From: a bacterium
Lineage (GTDB): Bacteria > Patescibacteriota > Saccharimonadia > Saccharimonadales > UBA4665
Direction of reading: 5' to 3'
DNA length: 64,000 nt
NCBI GenBank assembly: GCA_021803105.1
Contig: JAJZMC010000009.1
Coordinates: 1-64,000, forward strand
Part shown: positions 35,959 through 45,396 of the stretch, piece after piece
How positions within the stretch are numbered: the stretch's first letter is position 1
Layout: each line of letters opens with the position of its first letter
The notes under the pieces: model-generated
What the model was told of the DNA's origin: nothing
Seen by the model: only the letters and a program-made list of their open reading frames with translations
Database searches by the model: none
Position numbers and translations under genes: made by a program

Positions 35959-37164
35959 GTGAAAGTGTTAATGCTTGGGTGGGAATTACCACCACATAAC
36001 AGTGGTGGACTAGGTGTTGCATCCTACAATATATGTAGGTCTCTTTCTAAATCAAATATTGATATTGAATTTATAGTACCATATGACTCACCTCATAATA
36101 TCGATTTTATGAAAGTTACACCTGCCACACCTATTGACGTAACTTCAATTACTAGATCGTCAATAGCATATGATAGTTATAAATATATTAATTCTGATGG
36201 TAGTGAACAATTACTTAATATATACGATCAACAATCAATCTATGAATTATCTGTTATAAAACTGGTTGAAGATAAAGACTTTGATATACTACACGCCCAT
36301 GATTGGTTAACATTTAGAGCCGCCATTAGAATAAAAGAACTAAAAAAAATTCCTATTATATTACACGTACATTCTGTTGAATCCGATAGAGCCGGCAGTA
36401 AAAATGGTAACCCTCTTGTGCAAGAAATTGAATATTTAGCACTCAGCATGGCTGATCATATTGTGGCAGTTTCAAATCGAACAAAAGATAAAATTATCGA
36501 AGATTACAATATTCCAGCAGATAAAATCGAAGTAATCCATAACAGCATTAATTTTGACGATATCGAGCCAATCTCTAATCAAACAGCTCATACGTATCTA
36601 GCCTGTTTAAAACAAAATGGTTATAAAATTATTACTAGTATTGGTAGAATTACTATTCAAAAAGGTTTACCTAATTTACTTCATGCTTTGCAAGAAGTAA
36701 TTCGTCGTAACCCAAAAACAATTTTACTTATACAAGGTAGTGGCGAGCAGTACAATGAACTACTGGGATTATCTGCTGACCTAGGTATTGGAGCAAATGT
36801 ATTGTTTACTGAATTTCAACGTGGTAAGAATTTACGAGACTCACTTGCTATAGGTAATTTATTTGTCATGCCTTCTATATCAGAACCATTTGGTTTAACG
36901 GCTTTAGAAGCAATTGGATACGGAACTCCGGTTTTAATTTCAAAACAATCAGGGGTTAGTGAGATTATAAATCACTGTTTAAAAATAAACTTTTGGGATA
37001 TTAAAGAAATGATAAATCAAATTCATGGTTTAATTAATAATCCAGCTCTCGAAGTTGAATTATTGAACAATTCAAAACAAGAACTTGTAAATTTATCTTG
37101 GGATAGTTCGGCCGATAAAATAAAAAACTTATATCATAAAAAATTACTAGAGGTAAGTACATGA
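35959..37164 (+). CDS. Family 4 glycosyltransferase (glycogen-synthase-like)
   Basis: 401 residues from a GTG at 35959 with GAGAAAG upstream. The frame is open back to a TTG at 35893, but the GT4 fold begins at VLMLGWELPPHNSGGLG, so the later start is preferred. The C-terminal half shows the nucleotide-sugar site: IGRITIQKGLPNLLHAL, then MPSISEPFGLTALEAIGYGTPVLIS (the EPFGLxxLE motif). It opens a tight GT4-GH57-GH15 set with a 4-bp overlap (ATGA), so alpha-glucan synthesis is the likely role. Another sugar polymer is possible. Confidence 0.85.
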   Translation: MKVLMLGWELPPHNSGGLGVASYNICRSLSKSNIDIEFIVPYDSPHNIDFMKVTPATPIDVTSITRSSIAYDSYKYINSDGSEQLLNIYDQQSIYELSVIKLVEDKDFDILHAHDWLTFRAAIRIKELKKIPIILHVHSVESDRAGSKNGNPLVQEIEYLALSMADHIVAVSNRTKDKIIEDYNIPADKIEVIHNSINFDDIEPISNQTAHTYLACLKQNGYKIITSIGRITIQKGLPNLLHALQEVIRRNPKTILLIQGSGEQYNELLGLSADLGIGANVLFTEFQRGKNLRDSLAIGNLFVMPSISEPFGLTALEAIGYGTPVLISKQSGVSEIINHCLKINFWDIKEMINQIHGLINNPALEVELLNNSKQELVNLSWDSSADKIKNLYHKKLLEVST

Positions 37165-38372
37165 GTCAAAAATCAATTGTCTTATACCTACATCTTCATC
37201 AACCATATAGAATAAAGCACTACACAGTGTTTGATACTGGAGTTGACCATAGTTATTTTAATTCAAATCAAGATGATAACACTAACAATGAAAAAATAAT
37301 TCATAAAATTACTGAAAAATCATATCTACCAACTAATCAGTTATTACTAGAACTATTAAACAAGAACAAGAACTTTAAATTAAATTTATCTATTAGTGGG
37401 ACAATTCTCGAACAATTCCAAATGTGGGCTCCAGAAGTTTTAGTCTCATTTCAAGAACTAATTAAAACCAACCAAGTGGAAATATTAGCTGAAACTTATT
37501 ATCATTCCTTAGCCTTTTTTTATTCTAAAAACGAATTTGAAACCCAAGTTAAAATTCATCGAGACAAAATCCAAGAATTATTTAATTATATTCCCCAAGT
37601 TTTTCGAAATACAGAATTAGCTTACAATAATGATTTAGCCATATGGGCTGAACAAGCTGGTTACAAGGGTATATTATCAGAAGGTTGGGATCCGATTCTG
37701 GATTGGCGTAGTCCTAATTTTGTCTATCAACCGGTCAATACATCTAAAATTAAACTATTAACAAAGAATTATAAATTATCAGACGACATTGCTTTTAGAT
37801 TCGGTGATAGAAACTGGTCAGAATGGCCATTAACGGCAGATAAGTTCTCGCATTGGCTATCAGAAGATAAAAATGCCACTAATTTTAACTTATTCATGGA
37901 TTATGAAACTTTTGGAGAACACCAATGGGATGAATCAGGTATTTTTAATTTTCTGAAACATCTCCTTAAAGAATGGCTAAAAAATCCCGTACATGATTTT
38001 AAAACTATGTCAGAACTAATTGATCAAAATGAACCAGTTGATAAACTTGATATGCCTTATACCGTAACCTGGGCCGATACTGAAAGAGACCTATCTGCCT
38101 GGCTTGGTAATAATATGCAAACTAATGCTATTAACGCATTATACTCTTTAGAACCTTTTATTTTAAGTAGTAACAATCCTGAGTTAGTTAATGATTGGCG
38201 CAAATTACAGACATCTGATCATTTTTATTATATGTGTACCAAATGGTTTAACGACGGTGATATACATGCCTATTTCAGTCCTTATAATTCGCCTTATGAA
38301 GCATATATTAACTTTATGAATACATTCCAAGATTTAAAGTTTCGTTTAATTAATCAAGGAATTATTGTTTAA
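37161..38372 (+). CDS. Glycoside hydrolase family 57 (alpha-amylase/glucanotransferase type)
   Basis: 403 residues. GH57 motifs in order: LYLHLHQPYR at the N-terminus, the nucleophile E152 in RNTELAYNND, and acid/base D247 in FMDYETFGEHQW. Another family motif, ILSEGWDPILDWRSPNFVYQ, follows the nucleophile. Members cleave or transfer alpha-1,4-glucan chains. It shares ATGA with the upstream GT4 and ends 1 bp before the preferred start of the GH15 gene, so the three act as a unit for alpha-glucan turnover. Confidence 0.92.
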   Translation: MSQKSIVLYLHLHQPYRIKHYTVFDTGVDHSYFNSNQDDNTNNEKIIHKITEKSYLPTNQLLLELLNKNKNFKLNLSISGTILEQFQMWAPEVLVSFQELIKTNQVEILAETYYHSLAFFYSKNEFETQVKIHRDKIQELFNYIPQVFRNTELAYNNDLAIWAEQAGYKGILSEGWDPILDWRSPNFVYQPVNTSKIKLLTKNYKLSDDIAFRFGDRNWSEWPLTADKFSHWLSEDKNATNFNLFMDYETFGEHQWDESGIFNFLKHLLKEWLKNPVHDFKTMSELIDQNEPVDKLDMPYTVTWADTERDLSAWLGNNMQTNAINALYSLEPFILSSNNPELVNDWRKLQTSDHFYYMCTKWFNDGDIHAYFSPYNSPYEAYINFMNTFQDLKFRLINQGIIV

Positions 38373-38373
38373 C

Positions 38374-40299
38374 ATGGCGAGACCAATAGTACTCAGCAAT
38401 AATCAAATCTTCGTTGGTTTAGATAAATATGGCCTAGTTAATGATTTTTATTTTCCTTTCGTTGGACAAGAAAATTTAACTACAGCTAGAGATTGTCATC
38501 ATAAAATCGGCATCTACGTTGATGGTATTTTTAGTTGGATAAATGATGGTAGTTGGATTATAAATTTAAATTATGAAACTAATTGTTTAATAAGTTCTAT
38601 CACAATGGAAAACAAATCATTACACATAAAATTAGAATTTAATGATTATATTGATCCAGATTTTGATTCTTTTATACGTCGGATTAAAATTATCAACCAA
38701 GAAAATAAACAACGAGAAATACGTATATTTATGCATCAAGTTTTTATAATTTCGGCTGATGGTAGAGCTGATACTGTTTTATATGTTCCAGACAAGCACT
38801 ATGTTTATAACTATAAAGGTAAAACTTCATTAATCATTAACGGTAAATTTTCCAATGGTACATCCTTCGATCAATATGCTATGGGTAATTATCATGTTGA
38901 GGGTAAAATAGGTACTTACAAAGACGCAGAAGATGGCAAACTATCAAATAATCCAGTTGAACATTCCTCGGTTGATAGTACTATAAGATTTACAAATAAA
39001 TTTGATGCTAATCAATCATTATATTTAGATTATTGGATTATAGCTGCGACTAACCAGCTTGATGCTCGCGATTTAAACGAACAATATATGAATAATCCTA
39101 TGGATAGCCGTTTGTCTTATGCTAAACAACATTGGCAAACATGGAGCAGATACAATTATTATCCTGATTTTAAATATAAAGACGAATCAATTAAAAGTGC
39201 CCTCATAATCAAAGCTCATATTGATAATCGTGGCTCTATTATAGCTAGTGGTGATTCTAGTATATTTAATTATGGTAGAGATTATTATGCCTACTGTTGG
39301 CCCAGAGATGCTTGTTTTGCTTTATGGCCTTTAATAAGACTGAGTCATTTCGATGAAGCTAAAAATTTTTTTGAATTTTGTAAGTCTATAATTCATCCTG
39401 ATGGGTATCTACTGCATAAGTATCAACCCGATCGATCTATCGGTAGTACATGGTTACCTTTAATTATTAACGGTAAACCAGATTTAGCAATTCAAGAAGA
39501 TGAAACTGCTATTGTACTGTTCATGTTAGAAGAGTATTTAAATACATCTAATGATATTAATTTTGTTGAAAGTTGTTATGATAAATTAATTGCACCAATA
39601 GGTAATTTCATATCTTCATATATTGACGATCAAACTGGATTACCTCATGCCAGCTACGACTTATGGGAAGAAAAGTTTTTAACATCAACCTATACTGTGT
39701 CGACTGTTATTGCTGGTTTAACTTCAGCTATAAATTTATCATACCATCTTAATAAAACAGAATTTATTTCTGTTTGGAAGATAACTCTAGATAAAATTAA
39801 ATCAAACTTTGATAAGTTATATGATGATTCTAGCGGCTATTATATCAAAGGATTTTTATTAAAACCTGACGGTTCAACTATTAAAGACTCGACTATTGAT
39901 ATGTCCAGTCTCTATGGAGCTTTTATGTTTGCCAAACTGAAAAGTTCTGACCAAAAACTTTTGTCGACTGCTAAAACTATTGAAGATAATTTATTTAATG
40001 TAACCCCTAGTAGTGGAGTGATACGGTATAAAAACGACTCATACTTTAGACGCAATAATAAATACTCAGGAAATCCTTGGATTGTTACTACGTTATGGTT
40101 AATACAGTTTTATATAATGCAGAATAATATCCAAACAGCTAATAATTTACTAGAATGGGTTATAAATAAACAAACCATTACAGGATCACTAGGTGAACAA
40201 TACGAGGCAGAATCAGGTTATAGTATCTCTGTTGAACCACTAGTCTGGAGTCAGGCTGAACTGATTAATACTATACTAGATATAAATTTAAATATTTAA
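38374..40299 (+). CDS. Glycoside hydrolase family 15 (glucoamylase-like)
   Basis: 641 residues from the ATG at 38374; a TTG three codons earlier is less likely. N-terminal beta-sandwich (MARPIVLSNNQIFVGLDKYGLVNDFYFPFVG), then the (alpha/alpha)6 barrel with YYAYCWPRDACFALWPL, a carboxylate motif QEDETAIVLF and YDLWEEKFLTSTYT. GH15 enzymes release glucose from alpha-glucan ends. No signal peptide, so it works inside the cell. With GT4 and GH57 it completes a storage-glucan build-and-break module. Convergent with the L33 gene. Confidence 0.93.
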   Translation: MARPIVLSNNQIFVGLDKYGLVNDFYFPFVGQENLTTARDCHHKIGIYVDGIFSWINDGSWIINLNYETNCLISSITMENKSLHIKLEFNDYIDPDFDSFIRRIKIINQENKQREIRIFMHQVFIISADGRADTVLYVPDKHYVYNYKGKTSLIINGKFSNGTSFDQYAMGNYHVEGKIGTYKDAEDGKLSNNPVEHSSVDSTIRFTNKFDANQSLYLDYWIIAATNQLDARDLNEQYMNNPMDSRLSYAKQHWQTWSRYNYYPDFKYKDESIKSALIIKAHIDNRGSIIASGDSSIFNYGRDYYAYCWPRDACFALWPLIRLSHFDEAKNFFEFCKSIIHPDGYLLHKYQPDRSIGSTWLPLIINGKPDLAIQEDETAIVLFMLEEYLNTSNDINFVESCYDKLIAPIGNFISSYIDDQTGLPHASYDLWEEKFLTSTYTVSTVIAGLTSAINLSYHLNKTEFISVWKITLDKIKSNFDKLYDDSSGYYIKGFLLKPDGSTIKDSTIDMSSLYGAFMFAKLKSSDQKLLSTAKTIEDNLFNVTPSSGVIRYKNDSYFRRNNKYSGNPWIVTTLWLIQFYIMQNNIQTANNLLEWVINKQTITGSLGEQYEAESGYSISVEPLVWSQAELINTILDINLNI

Positions 40300-40306
40300 G
40301 TTAGTT

Positions 40307-40510
40307 TTATTTCTTGGGTTTTACTTCGTTACGACCTAGTGATTTTTTTGTTTCAGTAAATAAAACGTGTTTACGTAATTTTGGACTATATTTTTTTAAT
40401 GATAATTTAGCTTGCGTGTTGGTAGAATTTTTAGACGTATAATATATACGCTCTCCACTCTCTTCACTTACTAAACCAATTATTTTACGCTTATCGCCTT
40501 TTTTTGCCAT
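40307..40510 (-). CDS. rpmG: 50S ribosomal protein L33, cysteine-free
   Basis: 67 residues. [47 protein letters not shown] matches L33. The zinc-binding CxxC pairs of C+ L33 are absent. The C-terminal ~12 residues ([10 protein letters not shown]) extend beyond the usual ~55. A TATAAA lies 11 nt before the ATG. Confidence 0.9.
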   Translation of the reverse strand: MAKKGDKRKIIGLVSEESGERIYYTSKNSTNTQAKLSLKKYSPKLRKHVLFTETKKSLGRNEVKPKK

Positions 40511-40611
40511 CTATTACTCTTTTTATAATTAAATATTCTTCTTACTATATTAACAGATTAAGACAAAATGTAAACTATAAAATAAAATAATATTAAATTA
40601 ATACGCTATCA

Positions 40612-40686
<75 letters not shown>

Positions 40687-40687
40687 T

Positions 40688-40772
40688 TGGTGCAGGGAGA
40701 GGGATTCGAACCCCCGAAGGCATAGCCAATAGATTTACAGTCTACCGTGTTTAACCACTTCACTATCCCTGC
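40688..40772 (-). tRNA. trnY: tRNA-Tyr (GTA), copy 1
   Basis: 85 nt with a long variable arm (class II) and encoded CCA. Anticodon loop CTGTAAA (GTA). Identical to the copy at 40838-40922. Confidence 0.94.
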
Positions 40773-40837
40773 AAATTTCATACATAAATCACGATAATAC
40801 AAAATAACATTCATAAACAAATGCTAGTTAAATTTAT

Positions 40838-40922
40838 TGGTGCAGGGAGAGGGATTCGAACCCCCGAAGGCATAGCCAATAGATTTACAGTCTACCGTGT
40901 TTAACCACTTCACTATCCCTGC
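40838..40922 (-). tRNA. trnY: tRNA-Tyr (GTA), copy 2
   Basis: Same sequence as the copy at 40688-40772. The identity extends a little beyond the tRNA. Confidence 0.94.
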
Positions 40923-40943
40923 AAATTTCATACATATTATTAT

Positions 40944-41019
40944 TGGAGCCGACAGAGGGATTTGAACCCACGACCCGCTGTTTACAAAACAGCCGCTCTG
41001 GCCACTGAGCTATGTCGGC
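40944..41019 (-). tRNA. trnT: tRNA-Thr (TGT)
   Basis: 76 nt with encoded CCA. Acceptor GCCGACA/TGTCGGC, anticodon stem GCTGT/ACAGC, loop TTTGTAA (anticodon TGT). Together with the GGT gene it covers most Thr codons. Confidence 0.93.
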
Positions 41020-41052
41020 AACAATTATACAGGTAGTTTATCAGATAAAATT

Positions 41053-41706
41053 TTAAACTACAACTCGTTTTGGACGTTTTAAGACTCTCAGTTTATTTGG
41101 TATTTTTTTAAACTTTTTAAGTTTATAAGCGACTTGATCAGCTTCCTTGACATACCCATGATCTTTATATACTTTATGTAACAAACCAAGAGTTTGTTTT
41201 GATGGTTCCAATTTAGCAGCTATATTGAGCTCTTCTATCATTAGTTTTATATTCCCTATTTTTTCTTGTACTTTAGCGTACGCAACATGTCTAGCTGCCA
41301 AATTATATTCTAATTTTATAGCTTGTTCGAAAGCTATAGCAGCTTTATCATAATTCTCTGTTTCAAAATATATCAGACCTAAATTATGTAAACTTGATGG
41401 TGTTGAATCTATACTAGACGCTATTTCAAAACAATCAATAGCATCTTTAAATTCTTTTCGTTTAGCATATAATATACCTAACCTATTATAGGCAGCTGCG
41501 TTTTTTTCATCAATTTTAAGAATTGTTAGCAATGCTTTTTCAGCTCTTAAAAAGCGATTGTCCCTCATACTTAAATGAGCTATATCCCAAAGCTTATTTA
41601 ACCTTTCACTAACTTTTCTAGAAACATTTGCATATTCATCATCTTTAATTATACCGTGTAAATAGGCCATTAAGGCAAATGCTACAATAATTAATAATCC
41701 GTACAT
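41053..41706 (-). CDS. Membrane-anchored TPR-repeat protein
   Basis: 217 residues. One N-terminal transmembrane segment (MYGLLIIVAFALMAYLHGII), then a basic stretch and about three tetratricopeptide repeats (AAAYNRLGILYAKRKEFKDA; SSLHNLGLIYFETENYDKA). Ends with a basic tail (LRVLKRPKRVVV). TPRs mediate protein-protein contacts; the partner is unknown. It follows the holB-like gene by 17 bp. TATAAT boxes lie right before the ATG, so it may also have its own leaderless transcript. Confidence 0.85.
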   Translation of the reverse strand: MYGLLIIVAFALMAYLHGIIKDDEYANVSRKVSERLNKLWDIAHLSMRDNRFLRAEKALLTILKIDEKNAAAYNRLGILYAKRKEFKDAIDCFEIASSIDSTPSSLHNLGLIYFETENYDKAAIAFEQAIKLEYNLAARHVAYAKVQEKIGNIKLMIEELNIAAKLEPSKQTLGLLHKVYKDHGYVKEADQVAYKLKKFKKIPNKLRVLKRPKRVVV

Positions 41707-41723
41707 TTATTATATTATAACAC

Positions 41724-42587
41724 CTATACTATCATACTAACTATTAAATTTAACATTACTAACCTGGGTTGGGTATTGTTATTAATTTGATCTAAAGCTT
41801 CATAAATTTTTTTGTTTATATTAATCCAACTATCATTAATTTTATTTTGCATTAAATTCAGTTGAGACATCTGTTGAATAATTTTTAATATATAATATGT
41901 CATTTGTTTATCTTTTGAGAACTGATTAATTAGAACTATTCTTTGGTAATTGTTAGCTGTTAAAAATTTACGAGCATAGTCTGTTGCAAGGTTTAAGTCT
42001 TGACGATTATTATTTAATATATCATACATTAATCCAGGTAATCCGTTTGATACAAAATAAGCATGTAGTACTTCGTTTTTATCTGACATTTCAGTTTGAA
42101 AGAAGTTTATCAATTCTTCTTTAGGTGGCTTTATAATCTCAATGATTTGAACGCGAGAAATAATAGTATTTAAGATGTTAGATTTATTTTTAGACAACAG
42201 AATAATTAAACTACCTTGGGGTGGTTCTTCTAGTAGTTTTAATAATGAATTACTGGCTTCAATTGATAATAAATCTGCCTTGTCTATTAATACTATTCTG
42301 TTAATTACACCTTTATAATTTGTTTTATATCCTAAAAAATCTTTAATTACTTTAATTCTTTCCATACCCGGTGTGTTAATTTCATCGACAGAAATCAGGA
42401 AATTTGCTGAACCATTTATTTTTTTAATATCGAGATTTAATAATGAAGCTGCTAGATTACTTGCTAAATAGGTCTTACCAACCCCAGTTTGTCCCGTAAT
42501 TAATAGAGCATGAAATGGATTTTTAATAAAATTCGATATTTTTTTATTCACAATATCATGTAAAATAATCTTATCCATCTTTTTCAT
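41724..42587 (-). CDS. holB: DNA polymerase III delta-prime-like clamp-loader subunit
   Basis: 287 residues. AAA+ fold with Walker A LLITGQTGVGKTYLASNLA, then IVLIDKADLLSIEASNSLLKLLEEPPQGSLIILLSK, which matches the delta-prime/gamma family, and a sensor-1-like TIISRVQIIE. The four-Cys zinc module typical of DnaX and HolB is absent. Delta-prime is the rigid stator of the clamp loader that opens the sliding clamp. It overlaps the RluA-type gene by 17 bp, a strong sign of co-translation. Confidence 0.85.
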   Translation of the reverse strand: MKKMDKIILHDIVNKKISNFIKNPFHALLITGQTGVGKTYLASNLAASLLNLDIKKINGSANFLISVDEINTPGMERIKVIKDFLGYKTNYKGVINRIVLIDKADLLSIEASNSLLKLLEEPPQGSLIILLSKNKSNILNTIISRVQIIEIIKPPKEELINFFQTEMSDKNEVLHAYFVSNGLPGLMYDILNNNRQDLNLATDYARKFLTANNYQRIVLINQFSKDKQMTYYILKIIQQMSQLNLMQNKINDSWININKKIYEALDQINNNTQPRLVMLNLIVSMIV

Positions 42588-43455
42588 TCATTATACTATT
42601 AAATTCATCGGGTAGCTTTGCAACAAATTTTTTACGTTTTAGATTATTAGGTATATTAATTTCTAGACTATAAGCATGTAAGTACATTCTGCTTACAGCA
42701 GACTTTTCATTTTTATTATATAAAGTATCACCTAATATTGGTAAATTTAAGTAGCTTAAGTGTACGCGTAGTTGATGTGTTCTACCAGTAAAAGGCATTA
42801 ACCTTAATAGGGTTAATTGTTTAGTGTGATTTGTTTTAATGACTTTATATTTAGTTTGGGCCGTTTTTCCATTTTTTGAAACAATAAAACTCTTGGGATT
42901 AGTAATATTACGAGCAATAGGAATATCGATGATTGCCTCTAATTCTTTTGGTATACCATGAACAATTGCATAATAGACTTTCTTTGCTTTTCGAGTTGAA
43001 AATTGTTTTTGTAGAAAATTGAGAGCATTTATATTTTTAGCCAAAATCATTACACCACTAGTTGGTCGGTCTAAACGATGCACTATTCCTGCTCTATTTC
43101 CCGTCAAACAGGTTAACTTTTCTAGTGCCCAGGAGCTAACAGTACTTTCTTCAAGTATAGGACCTTTACTATGGCTTAGGATACCTGTTGGTTTATTAAC
43201 TACAATCACGTCCTCATTTTCGAAAATTATAGGTATATCAATAAGTTGAACACTGTCTTTAATAACATTAATTTGAATAATGTCAGATAAATGAATCTTA
43301 TATCCAGCTTTTAAAACAACTTTTCCGTTAACTTTAACTCTTCCACTGACAATATTTTTTTTAATGTAGGATCGATTATATTTATCAGATAATTGCTTTA
43401 ATAAATATACATCTAATCTTATATCGTCTACTGTTTTAACGCGTAAGATCATCAA
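42571..43455 (-). CDS. RluA-family 23S rRNA pseudouridine synthase
   Basis: 294 residues. N-terminal S4 RNA-binding domain (YIKKNIVSGRVKVNGKVVLKAGYKI), then the RluA/RluD catalytic domain with the conserved Asp in GIVHRLDRPTSGVMILAKN and TGRTHQLRVHLSYLNLPILGD. It converts specific uridines in rRNA (or tRNA) to pseudouridine; RluD-like specificity is possible. It overlaps trpS by 4 bp. Confidence 0.94.
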   Translation of the reverse strand: MMILRVKTVDDIRLDVYLLKQLSDKYNRSYIKKNIVSGRVKVNGKVVLKAGYKIHLSDIIQINVIKDSVQLIDIPIIFENEDVIVVNKPTGILSHSKGPILEESTVSSWALEKLTCLTGNRAGIVHRLDRPTSGVMILAKNINALNFLQKQFSTRKAKKVYYAIVHGIPKELEAIIDIPIARNITNPKSFIVSKNGKTAQTKYKVIKTNHTKQLTLLRLMPFTGRTHQLRVHLSYLNLPILGDTLYNKNEKSAVSRMYLHAYSLEINIPNNLKRKKFVAKLPDEFNSIMNEKDG

Positions 43456-44489
43456 GGTCTAAGACCAACAACCTGTTGGATTTTATATAATCTTTGAGTA
43501 GCTACATCTCTCATTAAATATTCACTGGATTCAAGTTTTCTCATTAGTGAAGTTTCATCAATTTCTAATAATTTCTTTTGGAAATTAGTAAGAAAGATTT
43601 TTACTTCATCTGCCACAGCTTTTTTTAATTCTATATAACTTTTTTTACCTTGCCAATTTTTAATAATCTTTTCTAACGGTTCATCAATTAATAATGCCAA
43701 GATGTCTAGTAGGTTAGTAATACCTGGTTGGTTTTCAATATTATAATTAATAATACCAACCGAATCAGTTGTGGCATTAATAATCTTTGTGGCAGCATTT
43801 TCTGGGTTATCTGTAAGTAATATCGTACCATTTGGATCAGATAATGATTTGCTCATTTTATTATTAGGATTTTTTAAACTCATGATTCTTGCACCATTAT
43901 TTCGTCCAATAAATTCCTGTTGTTTTTCCCAAGTATTAGGCACAACAAATAGCCTCTGATTAAATTTATTATTAAACCTGATTGATAAGTTCCTCGCTAA
44001 TTCTAAGTGTTGCCTTTGGTCATCACCAACTGGTACCCATAAAGCACCATATAATAATATATCGGCTGCCATTAATACCGGATAATCGAATAATCCGGCT
44101 GATATGAAATTATCTTTGAGTTGATCAGATTTTTCTTTAAACTGAGTCATTCGTAATAACTCACCATAACTTGTAAAGTTATTTAATATACAAGTCAGTT
44201 CACTATGTGCAGATATGAAACTTTGTCGATAGATATAGACATTATCTAGATTAAGATCAATCCCAGCTGCAACATAAAATTTTAGACTATCAATAATTTT
44301 TAAATATAGGTCATTATGATTAATGGGAGTTGTAAAACTGTGAAGATCTGGAACGAACATATTTATTTGATGAGAGTTAGCATACTTATTCTGTAGCTTG
44401 ACCATTGGAACAATAGCACCTAGATAATTTCCTAATGTTAATTCACCATTAGCTCTTATGCCTGTTAAAATAATATCCTTATTTTCCAT
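43452..44489 (-). CDS. trpS: Tryptophanyl-tRNA synthetase
   Basis: 345 residues. Class I synthetase with a HIGH-like motif in LTGIRANGELTLGNYLGAI and KMSKS in NNKMSKSLSDPNG; VGDDQRQHLELARNLSIRFN is diagnostic for TrpS. It charges tRNA-Trp (gene at 26875-26950). TATAAT lies ~14 nt before the ATG, so this may be a separate transcription start after rpsI. Confidence 0.96.
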   Translation of the reverse strand: MENKDIILTGIRANGELTLGNYLGAIVPMVKLQNKYANSHQINMFVPDLHSFTTPINHNDLYLKIIDSLKFYVAAGIDLNLDNVYIYRQSFISAHSELTCILNNFTSYGELLRMTQFKEKSDQLKDNFISAGLFDYPVLMAADILLYGALWVPVGDDQRQHLELARNLSIRFNNKFNQRLFVVPNTWEKQQEFIGRNNGARIMSLKNPNNKMSKSLSDPNGTILLTDNPENAATKIINATTDSVGIINYNIENQPGITNLLDILALLIDEPLEKIIKNWQGKKSYIELKKAVADEVKIFLTNFQKKLLEIDETSLMRKLESSEYLMRDVATQRLYKIQQVVGLRP

Positions 44490-44557
44490 AATTCTTTATA
44501 TTAATTATACATTAACTTAAGGAATACTTTTATTAATTTAAAATAAAATTTTGTAAG

Positions 44558-44956
44558 TTAACGTTTAGTAAATTGTCTTTGTTTTCTAGCGCCTTTGAGA
44601 CCAAATTTTTTGCGTTCCTTATCTCTTGAATCACGACTCAATAGATTAGATTTTTTAAGCGTACCCTTATAGTCATCATTCATTGTGACTATAGCCTTAG
44701 ATATAGCTAACCGGATAGCCTCTGCTTGACCATCCTGTCCGCCACCCGAGGCTAGAACGCTGACATCATATTTATTAAAAATGTCTAAAAGAATAAATGG
44801 TTCAAGTATCTTATTTATAATACTTTTTGATGCCGAAAAATAATCATTAATAGGTTTAGAATTAATAATTATATTACCATTACCTTTTTGTATCCTAACA
44901 CGTGCAGTAGATCTTTTACGACGTCCTAATGCATAATAGTAATTATTCTGTGCCAT
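44558..44956 (-). CDS. rpsI: 30S ribosomal protein S9
   Basis: 132 residues. YYYALGRRKRSTARVRIQKGNG and the C-terminal KKFGLKGARKQRQFTKR, whose tail reaches the P-site tRNA, are diagnostic. Its ATG overlaps the rplM stop by one base. Confidence 0.97.
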   Translation of the reverse strand: MAQNNYYYALGRRKRSTARVRIQKGNGNIIINSKPINDYFSASKSIINKILEPFILLDIFNKYDVSVLASGGGQDGQAEAIRLAISKAIVTMNDDYKGTLKKSNLLSRDSRDKERKKFGLKGARKQRQFTKR

Positions 44957-45396
44957 TATTTAAGATCCTTAAGTGAAATTATTGTTGGTTGTTGTGCTTG
45001 ATGTAAATGATTATCGTCCTTGAATATTTTAAGTCTATTTAACCTATCTGCTCGTAATTTGTTAACTGGTAGCATACCACGTACAGCTTGAAAAATAACA
45101 TTTCTAGAATCTTTTATTATCATATCCTTCAAAGCTGTCTCCTTTAATCCACCAGGATAATTACTGTGTTTGTAGTATATTTTATCGGTGTATTTATTAC
45201 CAGTCATAACTAATTTGTCCGAGTTAATAACAATTACATAATCACCACAATCAATGTGTTTTGTAAACTGAACTTTATCTTTACCAATTAACGTTTTGGC
45301 TATCTTTGTAGACATTTTACCTAGCGGTAATTCACTAGCATCAAATAGATACCACATTCTTTTTACATCAGTTGGTTTTGCGCTGTAAGTTTTCAT
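44956..45396 (-). CDS. rplM: 50S ribosomal protein L13
   Basis: 146 residues. RMWYLFDASELPLGKMSTKIAK, CGDYVIVINSDKLVMTGNK and VRGMLPVNKLRADRL match L13. A 4-bp overlap with rplQ. Joining of rplM-rpsI to the alpha operon is common in compact genomes. Confidence 0.97.
   Translation of the reverse strand: MKTYSAKPTDVKRMWYLFDASELPLGKMSTKIAKTLIGKDKVQFTKHIDCGDYVIVINSDKLVMTGNKYTDKIYYKHSNYPGGLKETALKDMIIKDSRNVIFQAVRGMLPVNKLRADRLNRLKIFKDDNHLHQAQQPTIISLKDLK

Larger units (their letters stand above)
40687..40936. repeat. 100-bp tandem duplication containing tRNA-Tyr
   Basis: 40687-40786 and 40837-40936 are identical at a 150-bp period. Differences begin at 40787 versus 40937, so the duplication covers the gene plus about 14 bp of flank. 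Confidence 0.9.

Noticed and set aside
20052-37164. Alternative genetic code (stop-codon recoding) to explain the TAG in the MprF-like gene
   Set aside because: TGA, TAG and TAA all end clear genes (TGA for the PIG-L gene at 34608 and GT4 at 37164, TAG for gyrA and DUF2779), and tRNA-Trp has anticodon CCA only.
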